A DNA stretch of 64,000 bases from contig NZ_CP126739.1 of assembly GCF_030246885.1 (NCBI RefSeq), positions 1,054,001 to 1,118,000 of the forward strand, written 5' to 3'. This DNA comes from Microbacterium sp. zg-B185. GTDB lineage: Bacteria > Actinomycetota > Actinomycetes > Actinomycetales > Microbacteriaceae. The notes under the pieces were generated by a model that was not told the DNA's origin, ran no database searches, and was given only the letters and a program-made list of their open reading frames with translations. This document shows, piece by piece, positions 29,351-41,397 of this stretch (position 1 is the stretch's first letter; every line of letters begins with the position of its first letter). The position numbers were made by a program, and so were the translations under genes.

Positions 29351-29372
29351 CATCCGATCCTTGAGAACTCAA
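29351..29372 (+). promoter_or_regulatory. rRNA leader processing/antitermination motif
   Basis: TTGAGAACTCAACAGCGTGC in the leader is matched by TTGAGAACTACACAGTGGAC in the 16S-23S spacer (from about 31335). The paired occurrence before both large rRNAs fits the box-type antitermination or processing motif of actinobacterial rRNA operons. The role is inferred from position. Confidence 0.55.
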
Positions 29373-29528
29373 CAGCGTGCACTTGTCAAATGCCAAAAAA
29401 CCTCGCGGTCAGCTTTGCTGGCCGGTGAGATTCTTTTGAGATTAAACGGATTTGTCAGTAATGACATCCGATCGTCAGTTCAAACTCGCTCGGTCGAACC
29501 TATTCCGGTTCGTTCGCAGCAAAATTCT

Positions 29529-34609
<5,081 letters not shown>

Positions 34610-34621
34610 CACCGTTCCAGG

Positions 34622-34636
34622 TGCTTGCGTCCACTG
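34622..34636 (+). other. Pre-23S processing stem, right arm
   Basis: TGCTTGCGTCCACTG is the reverse complement, with one G-U pair, of 31347-31361 before 23S. A second local hairpin, GGTTCTCGA...TCGAGAACC, follows directly in the 23S-5S spacer. Confidence 0.75.
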
Positions 34637-34741
34637 AGTGGTTCTCGATGTACGGTCGAGAACCGCATGAGCTGCGTCCACGCAGCGACCGCTACATTCG
34701 TGTAGCAATTCATGCTTTTGAACGATTGAAACATCAATAGT

Positions 34742-34858
34742 GTTTCGGCGGCCATAGCGTGAGGGAAACGCCCGGTTACATTCCGAACCCGGAAGCTAAG
34801 CCTCACAGCGCCGATGGTACTGCAGGGGGGACCCTGTGGGAGAGTAGGACACCGCCGG
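34742..34858 (+). rRNA. 5S ribosomal RNA
   Basis: About 117 bases from GTTTCGGCGGCCATAGCG to ACACCGCCGGA. Conserved features: GGAAACGCCCGGTTACATTCC, CGAACCCGGAAGCTAAG and GGGAGAGTAGGACACCGCC. The terminal helix pairs the first and last bases. It completes the rrn operon 16S-23S-5S. Confidence 0.95.
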
Positions 34859-34870
34859 ACTTCTTTCGTG

Positions 34871-34900
34871 AAATGGCCACCCATCGCTGGGTGGCCATTT
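34871..34900 (+). terminator. rRNA operon terminator
   Basis: AAATGGCCACCCA-TCGC-TGGGTGGCCATTT is a perfect 13-bp stem with a TCGC loop, followed by CTCGTT. It lies 12 bases after 5S and 36 bases before the next gene. Confidence 0.9.
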
Positions 34901-34935
34901 CTCGTTAACGCACCGACCCGGGGAGGATCAAGGAC

Positions 34936-36714
34936 ATGGCAGACGACGATCCGACCCGACGCTCACGCGAGGGCGAACCTCCGCAGCGCCGGCGCAGCAC
35001 CCCCGACGGCTCGCGCCACGAATCGAGTGGCCGCGCCGAGCGCGCTCCGCGCGCCGGCGACAAGAAGCCGTACGTCAAGCGCGACGCCGATCGACCCGCG
35101 TATCCGAAGCGCGACGGCGAGAAGAAGCCTTACGCCGCCCGTGAGGGTGAGCGCAAGTCCTACCCACCGCGTGATGGTGAGCGGAAGCCGTACGTCAAGC
35201 GCGACGGCGACCGACCCGCGTATCCGAAGCGCGACGGCGAGAAGAAGCCTTACGCCGCCCGTGAGGGTGAGCGCAAGTCCTACCCGCCGCGTGAGGGTGA
35301 GCGGAAGCCGTACGTCAAGCGTGACGGCGACCGACCCGCGTATCCGAAGCGCGACGGCGAGCGGAAGCCGTACGTCAAACGCGACGGCGAGCGACCCTCG
35401 TACCCGCCGCGCGACGGCGAGCGCAAGTCCTACCCACCGCGTGATGGTGAGCGGAAGCCGTACGTCAAACGTGACGGCGAGCGACCCTCGTACCCGCCCC
35501 GCGATGGTGAGCGGAAGCCGTACGTCAAGCGCGACGGCGAGCGACCCTCGTACCCGCCGCGCGACGGCGAGCGCAAGTCCTATCCGCCCCGCGATGGTGA
35601 GCGGAAGCCGTACGTCAAACGCGACGGCGAGCGACCCTCGTACCCGCCGCGCGACAGCGAGCGCAAGTCGTACCCGCCCCGCGACGGCGAACGCAGGTCG
35701 TTCACCCCGCGCGACGGCAGTAGCCGACCGCCCCGCGCCGGCACCGGGCGCGACGAGCGACGAGACGATCGTCAGTCCCGTCCCGAAGAACTTCGTGCGG
35801 TCCGTTCCTCATTCGAGGAGCCCGTCGTTCCGGACGAGGTCGTGGCGACCGATCTGAACGCGGCGGCGCGCAACCAGCTGAAGACACTGAGCAAAGAGAA
35901 TGCCGACGCCGTCGCCCGACACCTGGCGATGGCAGCCGAGGTGATCGACGCTGATCCGCAGCTGGCGCATCAGCACGCAATCGCCGCCACGCGCCGCGCG
36001 GGACGTATCGGAGTTGTCCGGGAGACGGCGGCGATCACTGCCTACGCGATCGGCGACTACGCCCTCGCGCTGCGCGAGCTGCGCACGTACCGTCGCATCT
36101 CGGGCAGTGACGATCAGATCGCGCTGATGGTCGACAGCGAGCGCGGTGTCGGGCGACCCGATCGCGCGCTCGAGGTGGGTCGCGCTGTCGACCGGGCCTC
36201 CCTCGCCCAGTCCGTCCGGGTCGAGCTCGCGATTGCGATGTCCGGCGCCCGCCTGGACCTCGGCGAGACCGAGCGCGCACTCCAGGAGCTGGACATTCCC
36301 GAGCTGGACCCGGATCGCGCGTTCGAGTGGAGCCCTGCGCTGTTCTCCGCACGCGCGACGGTTTTGGAAGAGCTCGGCCGAGACGACGAAGCGCGCGAAT
36401 GGCACCGACGGGCCGACGTGGCGCAGGCGGCGCTTGACGCGGCTGACGGATCCGACGACCTCGAGGTGCTGTACGTCGAAGAGGTGCTCGAGGACCCCCG
36501 CTTCGTCGAGGATGAGGGCACCACGCAGGACGAGCTCGTCGAGGATGAGCCCGTCGAGGGGGACCTCTCGGTCGAGGATCTCGCCGAGGATGAACTCCCC
36601 GCCGAGGAACCCTCTGCTGAGGACGAGCCCGTCGACGAGGAGCTTCCCGTCCCGGACGCTCGGAATGCCGCGTCCCCGGACGAGGAGGCAGCCGACTCCG
36701 AGAGCCAGGACTGA
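34936..36714 (+). CDS. TPR-like protein with 22 basic decapeptide repeats (Rv1691-like)
   Basis: A 592-residue protein in four parts. Residues 1-40 are polar; 41-260 are 22 tandem decapeptides of the type GERKPYVKRD / GERPSYPPRD, strongly basic and Tyr/Pro rich; 300-490 is an Ala/Leu/Arg-rich helical region resembling TPRs (DYALALRELRTYRRIS, GRPDRALEVGRAVD); 495-592 is a very acidic tail. Position before the HAD phosphatase, tlyA and NAD kinase matches Rv1691 of M. tuberculosis, of which only the helical part would be the counterpart. The basic repeats suggest RNA or polyanion binding; this is inference. It starts 36 bases after the rRNA terminator with GGGAGGATC upstream. The stop overlaps the next start. 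Confidence 0.8.
   Translation: MADDDPTRRSREGEPPQRRRSTPDGSRHESSGRAERAPRAGDKKPYVKRDADRPAYPKRDGEKKPYAAREGERKSYPPRDGERKPYVKRDGDRPAYPKRDGEKKPYAAREGERKSYPPREGERKPYVKRDGDRPAYPKRDGERKPYVKRDGERPSYPPRDGERKSYPPRDGERKPYVKRDGERPSYPPRDGERKPYVKRDGERPSYPPRDGERKSYPPRDGERKPYVKRDGERPSYPPRDSERKSYPPRDGERRSFTPRDGSSRPPRAGTGRDERRDDRQSRPEELRAVRSSFEEPVVPDEVVATDLNAAARNQLKTLSKENADAVARHLAMAAEVIDADPQLAHQHAIAATRRAGRIGVVRETAAITAYAIGDYALALRELRTYRRISGSDDQIALMVDSERGVGRPDRALEVGRAVDRASLAQSVRVELAIAMSGARLDLGETERALQELDIPELDPDRAFEWSPALFSARATVLEELGRDDEAREWHRRADVAQAALDAADGSDDLEVLYVEEVLEDPRFVEDEGTTQDELVEDEPVEGDLSVEDLAEDELPAEEPSAEDEPVDEELPVPDARNAASPDEEAADSESQD
35056..35715 (+). repeat. 22 tandem 30-bp coding repeats
   Basis: Exactly 22 in-register units of 30 bases encode the decapeptide array. 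There is a higher-order duplication: 35101-35160 is identical to 35221-35280, and the following 60 bases differ at few positions, so a 120-bp block (four units) was duplicated. Copy number is expected to vary between strains by slippage or recombination. Confidence 0.95.
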
Positions 36715-37751
36715 TGGCGCTGTTCGCCCGCCGGTCGCCGGAGCGCGCACCGCTTGACGGTGTCGACGTCGTCCTGGCAGATCTGGACGGCGTCGTCTAT
36801 GCGGGCGATGGCGCACTGCCTCATGCGGTCGAGAGCCTGAATCTCAGTCGTCCCGGACGCCGCATCGGCTACATTACGAACAACGCGTCCCGCACCGACG
36901 TCTCCGTCGCAGCCCACCTCAGCGCCTTGGGCCTGGCCACAGCGCCCACCGACGTGGTGACCAGCCCACAGGCCGCGGTGCGGCTGCTCACCGACCGGGT
37001 GGCAGCCGGTTCCACCGTGCTCGTCGTCGGCGGCGACGGGCTGGTCGACGAGCTTCAGAAGGCCGGCTTCGTGGTCACCCGCAGCTCCGCCGACGACCCC
37101 GCCGCGGTCGTTCAGGGGTTCGCCCCCGAAGTGGGCTGGACGCAGCTCGCTGAAGCGTCCTACGCACTTGCTCTTCCTGAAGAGGAGGGCGGCATCCCCT
37201 GGATCGCGACGAACACGGACTGGACGATCCCGCAAGCACGGGGGATCGCCCCGGGAAACGGCACCCTGGTGTCGGCCGTCCACACCGCCGTCGGCCGACT
37301 GGCCACGGTCGCGGGCAAACCCGAAGTGCCGATCTTCGACGAGGCGGTGGCGCGCTTCGCCGCACAGCATCCGCTCTTCCTCGGAGACCGGCTGGACACG
37401 GACATCCTCGGAGCAAACCGTGCCGGCATCCCCTCCGCGCTCGTGCTGACCGGGATAGACCGGCCCAAGCACGTGCTGGCAGCACCGGCCGGGTCGCAGC
37501 CGACCTACATCCTCCGTGATCTGAGGGAGCTGCACGTGCCCTACCCTCACGCCGTGGTCAGCGACGGCGTCGTCACGGTCCGCGGCGCCAAGGTGCGGGT
37601 GGACGGCGCCGATGTGCGCATCCTCGCGGAGGGTGACGATCCCGTCGATCTGCTCCGCGCCGGAGCGAAGGCGATCTGGGACACCGGTCGGGCCATCTAC
37701 GGGTTCCGAGTGCCGGAGCGGCTGTACGCGGATCCGTTCCGTCGTCCCTGA
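36714..37751 (+). CDS. HAD-IIA phosphatase (Rv1692-like)
   Basis: A 345-residue haloacid dehalogenase-type hydrolase. Nucleophile motif VVLADLDGVVYAG (Asp23 and Asp25), motif II in YITNNASRT, C2-type cap domain, and motif IV FLGDRLDTDILGANRAG. The M. tuberculosis counterpart Rv1692 has been described as a glycerol-3-phosphate phosphatase, which suggests a lipid or metabolite clean-up role. It starts at ATG 36714, overlapping the previous stop by one base. After its end 40 bases pass before the next small gene. Confidence 0.88.
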   Translation: MALFARRSPERAPLDGVDVVLADLDGVVYAGDGALPHAVESLNLSRPGRRIGYITNNASRTDVSVAAHLSALGLATAPTDVVTSPQAAVRLLTDRVAAGSTVLVVGGDGLVDELQKAGFVVTRSSADDPAAVVQGFAPEVGWTQLAEASYALALPEEEGGIPWIATNTDWTIPQARGIAPGNGTLVSAVHTAVGRLATVAGKPEVPIFDEAVARFAAQHPLFLGDRLDTDILGANRAGIPSALVLTGIDRPKHVLAAPAGSQPTYILRDLRELHVPYPHAVVSDGVVTVRGAKVRVDGADVRILAEGDDPVDLLRAGAKAIWDTGRAIYGFRVPERLYADPFRRP

Positions 37752-37791
37752 CCTTCGCGGGATCTCCCGCTCCGGGACATATCCTGAGGGC

Positions 37792-37959
37792 ATGGAACAG
37801 ACCGCACCGCAGGACGAGGAGCAGGATGACCTGCTCTCGACGCTTGAGGTGATCGAGGCGCAACCTCTGGCGTCTCGCGCGGCCGCATACGAGGGTCTGC
37901 ACGACGCGATCGCGCGCCGCCTCGAGTCCGGCCCGGCGGGCATCACCGCGCAGTCATGA
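37792..37959 (+). CDS. Small acidic protein (Rv1693-like)
   Basis: A 55-residue protein with an acidic N-terminus (APQDEEQDDLLSTLEVIE) and a short helix. It occupies the same slot as the tiny Rv1693 gene of M. tuberculosis, between the HAD phosphatase and tlyA; function unknown. The start at 37792 is supported by a -10-like TATCCT at 37780-37785. The stop overlaps the tlyA ATG by four bases, so it may serve mainly to couple translation. Confidence 0.75.
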   Translation: MEQTAPQDEEQDDLLSTLEVIEAQPLASRAAAYEGLHDAIARRLESGPAGITAQS

Positions 37960-38771
37960 GCACGCGCCTGGACGCTGCTCTGCCGGCGCGAGGTCTGGCC
38001 CGCTCGCGCACCCACGCGGCCACCCTCATCGCGGACGGACTCGTCAGCGTGGACGGACGAACGGTGGTCAAGGCGTCCACGCAGGTCGACGACGATGCGC
38101 TCATCGAAGTCGCGGCCACCGACCACTACGTCAGCCGGGCGGCGCACAAACTGATCGCGGCGCTCCACGCGTTCGCTCTGCCGGTGGCGGGGCGTCTCGC
38201 GCTGGACATGGGCGCATCGACCGGCGGGTTCACTCAGGTGCTTCGTGAACGAGGCGCCGACCCCGTGATCGCCGTCGATGTCGGTCACGGTCAGCTCGCA
38301 GCATCCGTGCGTGCCGATCCGGGCGTGATCGTGATCGAGGGATTCAACGTCCGCTACATGACTGCCGAGGACCTCGCGCGACAGAGCGGCATCCGCGAGC
38401 GCCCGCAGATCGTGACCGGTGATCTGTCCTTCATCTCCCTCACGCACGTTCTGCCTGCGGCGAAGGCCGTCGCGGCGCCGGATGCAGATCTCGTGCTGCT
38501 GATCAAGCCGCAGTTCGAGGTGGGCAGGACCGCGGTCAAGGGCGGCCTCGTGACGGATGCCGCGTCCCGAGCCGACGCGGTGGCGGGCGTGCTCTGGTCG
38601 GCGTGGGACGCGGGTCTCGGCACGTGCGGTGTGATCGCCTCGCCGATCGTCGGCACGCACGGCAACGCCGAGTACATCGCGCACTTCCGAGCAGTACCTG
38701 ACGGCACGGGCCGGGGGGCGAATCCGACACAATGGTTGAGCACCGTGAACCGACTGACGGGAAGTCCATGA
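37956..38771 (+). CDS. tlyA: TlyA family rRNA (cytidine-2'-O)-methyltransferase
   Basis: A 271-residue protein with an N-terminal S4 domain (1-60: RLDAALPARGLARSRTHAATL) and an FtsJ/RrmJ-type AdoMet methyltransferase domain. Motif I is LDMGASTGGFTQVL, followed by VIAVDVGHGQL and VTGDLSFISLT. In mycobacteria TlyA methylates 16S C1409 and 23S C1920, and loss causes capreomycin resistance. ATG overlaps the upstream stop and the end overlaps NAD kinase. Confidence 0.94.
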   Translation: MSTRLDAALPARGLARSRTHAATLIADGLVSVDGRTVVKASTQVDDDALIEVAATDHYVSRAAHKLIAALHAFALPVAGRLALDMGASTGGFTQVLRERGADPVIAVDVGHGQLAASVRADPGVIVIEGFNVRYMTAEDLARQSGIRERPQIVTGDLSFISLTHVLPAAKAVAAPDADLVLLIKPQFEVGRTAVKGGLVTDAASRADAVAGVLWSAWDAGLGTCGVIASPIVGTHGNAEYIAHFRAVPDGTGRGANPTQWLSTVNRLTGSP

Positions 38772-39709
38772 ACGAGGCAGAACGCAGCATCCTGGTCGTG
38801 GTGCACGCGCGCCGCGACGACACGGTCGCGGCGGCCGCGCGGGTGGTCTCTGCGCTTCGCGAGGCCGGCGCCCGACCCGTCCTGTCGATCGACGACCGCG
38901 AAGAGCTGGGCGACTCCCTGGCGCTGCTCGGCGACGTGGCGACGCTGGAGGTCGATGTGCCCGTGCAGGACATCGAGCTGGCGATCGTGCTGGGCGGGGA
39001 CGGGTCGATTCTGCGCGCGGCCGAACTGGTCCGCGAGGGCACCGCGCCGGTGCTCGGCATCAATATGGGGCACGTCGGCTTCCTGGCCGAGATCGAGCGT
39101 GACGACATGGACTACGCTGTGCGCCGCGCCATCGATCGCGACTACGCCGTCGAGGAGCGTCTCGCCCTGCAGGTGCGCGTGAAGGATGCTTCGGACGAAG
39201 TGATCTTCGACACATGGGCGCTGAACGAAGCCACCGTCGAGAAGGCCAGCCGGGAACGGATGCTCGAAGTCGTCATCGAGATCGACGGCAGGCCGCTGTC
39301 CTCGTTCGGATGCGACGGAGTGGTGGTGTCCACGCCGACGGGGTCCACCGCGTACAACTTCTCCGCGGGGGGACCGGTGATCTGGCCGACGGTCCAGGCC
39401 ATCGCGGTCGTCCCGCTGTCCGCGCATGCGCTGTTCGCCAAACCGCTGGTCGTCGGACCCGAGCACGCCGTTGCGATCGAAGTGCTCGAGCGCACGAACG
39501 GAACGGGCGTGCTGTGGTGCGACGGTCGGCGCTCCCACGATCTGCCCCCGGGCGCGCGCGTGGTCGTGCGGCGCTCGGAGCGCCCGGTTCGCCTCGCCCG
39601 ACTGCACCCGGCGGCGTTCACCGACCGGCTCGTCCGCAAGTTCCGCCTCCCCGTCGAAGGATGGCGCGGACCGGCACCCTCCCACGGCGTGAACGGCCAG
39701 GCTCCGTGA
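38768..39709 (+). CDS. nadK: NAD kinase
   Basis: A 313-residue ATP- or polyphosphate-dependent kinase making NADP. Seen: the GGDG motif in VLGGDGSILRAAEL, NMGHVGFLAEIE, the conserved NEATVEKA, and STPTGSTAYNFSAGGPV. The ATG at 38768 overlaps the tlyA stop (ATGA). An upstream in-frame ATG at 38732 would add 12 residues, but coupling favours the later one. Part of the conserved tlyA-nadK-recN cluster. Confidence 0.95.
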   Translation: MNEAERSILVVVHARRDDTVAAAARVVSALREAGARPVLSIDDREELGDSLALLGDVATLEVDVPVQDIELAIVLGGDGSILRAAELVREGTAPVLGINMGHVGFLAEIERDDMDYAVRRAIDRDYAVEERLALQVRVKDASDEVIFDTWALNEATVEKASRERMLEVVIEIDGRPLSSFGCDGVVVSTPTGSTAYNFSAGGPVIWPTVQAIAVVPLSAHALFAKPLVVGPEHAVAIEVLERTNGTGVLWCDGRRSHDLPPGARVVVRRSERPVRLARLHPAAFTDRLVRKFRLPVEGWRGPAPSHGVNGQAP

Positions 39710-41397
39710 TCGAGGAGATGCGCCTCCGCGATCTCGGCGTCATCGCCGAGGCCACGCTGCCCATCGGGTCAGGGTTCACGGCGATCACCGGCGAGACCGG
39801 CGCGGGCAAGACGATGGTCGTCACCGGGCTCGGCCTGCTGCTCGGTCAGCGCGCGGACTCCGGCGCGGTGCGGGCCGGCGCGCCGCAGGCGTCGGTGGAC
39901 GGCACCTGGATCGTGCCGGAGCGGGGACCTGTCGTCGATCGTGTCCGTGAGGCCGGCGGCGATGTCGAATCGATCGGCAACGGCCTGGCCGAGCTCCTGG
40001 TCGGACGATCGCTCTCCAGCGAAGGCCGCAGCCGGGCGACGGTCGGCGGTCGTGCCGCTCCGGCCACGGTGCTGGCCGACCTCGCCGATCATCTCGTCGT
40101 CGTGCACGGGCAATCCGACCAGCTGCGCCTGCGCACCGCCGCAGCCCAGCGGGAGGCGCTCGACCGTTTTGGCGGCGCACCCGTGGACAGCGCGCTGCAG
40201 CAGTACCGCGTTGCGTACGAGCGTGTCCGCGAACTGGGCCGCGAGCTGACGATGCTCACCGACGACCGCGACGCCCGCATGCGCGAGGCCGAGGAACTTC
40301 GCGTCGCGCTCGCCGAGATCGAGCGGGTGGAGCCGCAGCCGGGCGAAGACGCCGAACTCTCTCTGCGCGCCGAGCGGCTCGCGAACGCCGAGGTGCTCCG
40401 TTCCGCGGCGGCCACGGCTCACGAGCTGCTGTCCGGTGAGCTGGACGCACCCGATGTCGGAATGCTGCTGGCCGAGGCGCGGCGCGCCCTCGAGCGAGGT
40501 CACGATCCCGCGCTGGACGACCTCGCCGCCCAGGTGGCCGACCTGGGCTATCGCTCCGCAGACTTGGCCCAATCCATCGCCGGCTACCTGGCCGACCTCG
40601 ATGAGACCGGACCCCACGAGCTGGCCGCCGTCGAGGACCGACGAGCGGTGCTCGGAGGGCTGATCCGCGCCCACGGATCGCTGGACGCGGCGATCGAGCT
40701 GCTTCAGACCGGCTCCGCCCGCCTCGCCGAACTCGACGACGACGGCGCGCGGATCGAACGCCTGACCAGCGAACGGGATGCCGCGGCATCCGCCCTGGAC
40801 GAGCGAGCCGCCGCACTCACCGCCGCCCGCAGCGAAGCCGCCGCCCGCCTCGGCGACGCGGTCACCGAGGAGCTGCACGCGCTCGCGATGCCGGATGCGC
40901 ACGTCGTCGTCGCGGTCACGCCCGGCGCCGAATCGGCGACCGGTCGCGACGACGTCGCCATATTGCTCGCCCCCCACATCGGCGCCGACCCGCGTCCGGT
41001 GGCCAAGAGCGCCTCGGGTGGCGAACTCAGTCGCGTCATGCTGGCGATCGAAGTCGTGATCGCATCCGTCGATCCCGTGCCCACGTTCGTCTTCGACGAG
41101 GTGGATGCCGGGATCGGCGGCGCCGCCGCCATCGAGGTGGGCCGCCGCCTCGCACGGCTGGCCCGATCGTCGCAGGTCATCGCCGTCACACACCTCGCCC
41201 AAGTCGCCGCGTTCGCCAACAACCACCTGTCGGTCGTCAAAGCCAACGACGGGTCGGTCACCGCATCCGACGTGCGCAGGCTCGACGGGGCTGACCGCGA
41301 AGCCGAGATGGCACGGCTGCTCTCCGGTATGCCCGACTCGGCCGCCGCCCTCAGCCACGCCCGGGAGCTGCTCATGCTCGCGTCCAAGGCCGCATGA
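39706..41397 (+). CDS. recN: DNA repair protein RecN
   Basis: A 563-residue SMC-like ATPase for double-strand break repair. Domain order: Walker A GETGAGKTMV near residue 30, the helical arms (about 150-370, Ala/Glu/Arg rich), then signature KSASGGELSRVMLAIE, Walker B PTFVFDEVDAGIGG and the ATPase end VIAVTHLAQVAAFA. The GTG at 39706 overlaps the nadK stop; ATG 39718 is an alternative. No LexA-type box is visible upstream because the promoter must lie further up the operon. Confidence 0.94.
   Translation: MIEEMRLRDLGVIAEATLPIGSGFTAITGETGAGKTMVVTGLGLLLGQRADSGAVRAGAPQASVDGTWIVPERGPVVDRVREAGGDVESIGNGLAELLVGRSLSSEGRSRATVGGRAAPATVLADLADHLVVVHGQSDQLRLRTAAAQREALDRFGGAPVDSALQQYRVAYERVRELGRELTMLTDDRDARMREAEELRVALAEIERVEPQPGEDAELSLRAERLANAEVLRSAAATAHELLSGELDAPDVGMLLAEARRALERGHDPALDDLAAQVADLGYRSADLAQSIAGYLADLDETGPHELAAVEDRRAVLGGLIRAHGSLDAAIELLQTGSARLAELDDDGARIERLTSERDAAASALDERAAALTAARSEAAARLGDAVTEELHALAMPDAHVVVAVTPGAESATGRDDVAILLAPHIGADPRPVAKSASGGELSRVMLAIEVVIASVDPVPTFVFDEVDAGIGGAAAIEVGRRLARLARSSQVIAVTHLAQVAAFANNHLSVVKANDGSVTASDVRRLDGADREAEMARLLSGMPDSAAALSHARELLMLASKAA

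Noticed and set aside
35056..35715. CRISPR array (regular 30-bp repeats)
   Set aside because: Units are directly adjacent with no unique spacers, and they encode an in-frame decapeptide array.
36114..38732. 872-codon minus-strand frame under the HAD, small protein and tlyA genes
   Set aside because: Antisense to conserved genes; composition is typical of a GC-rich shadow frame.
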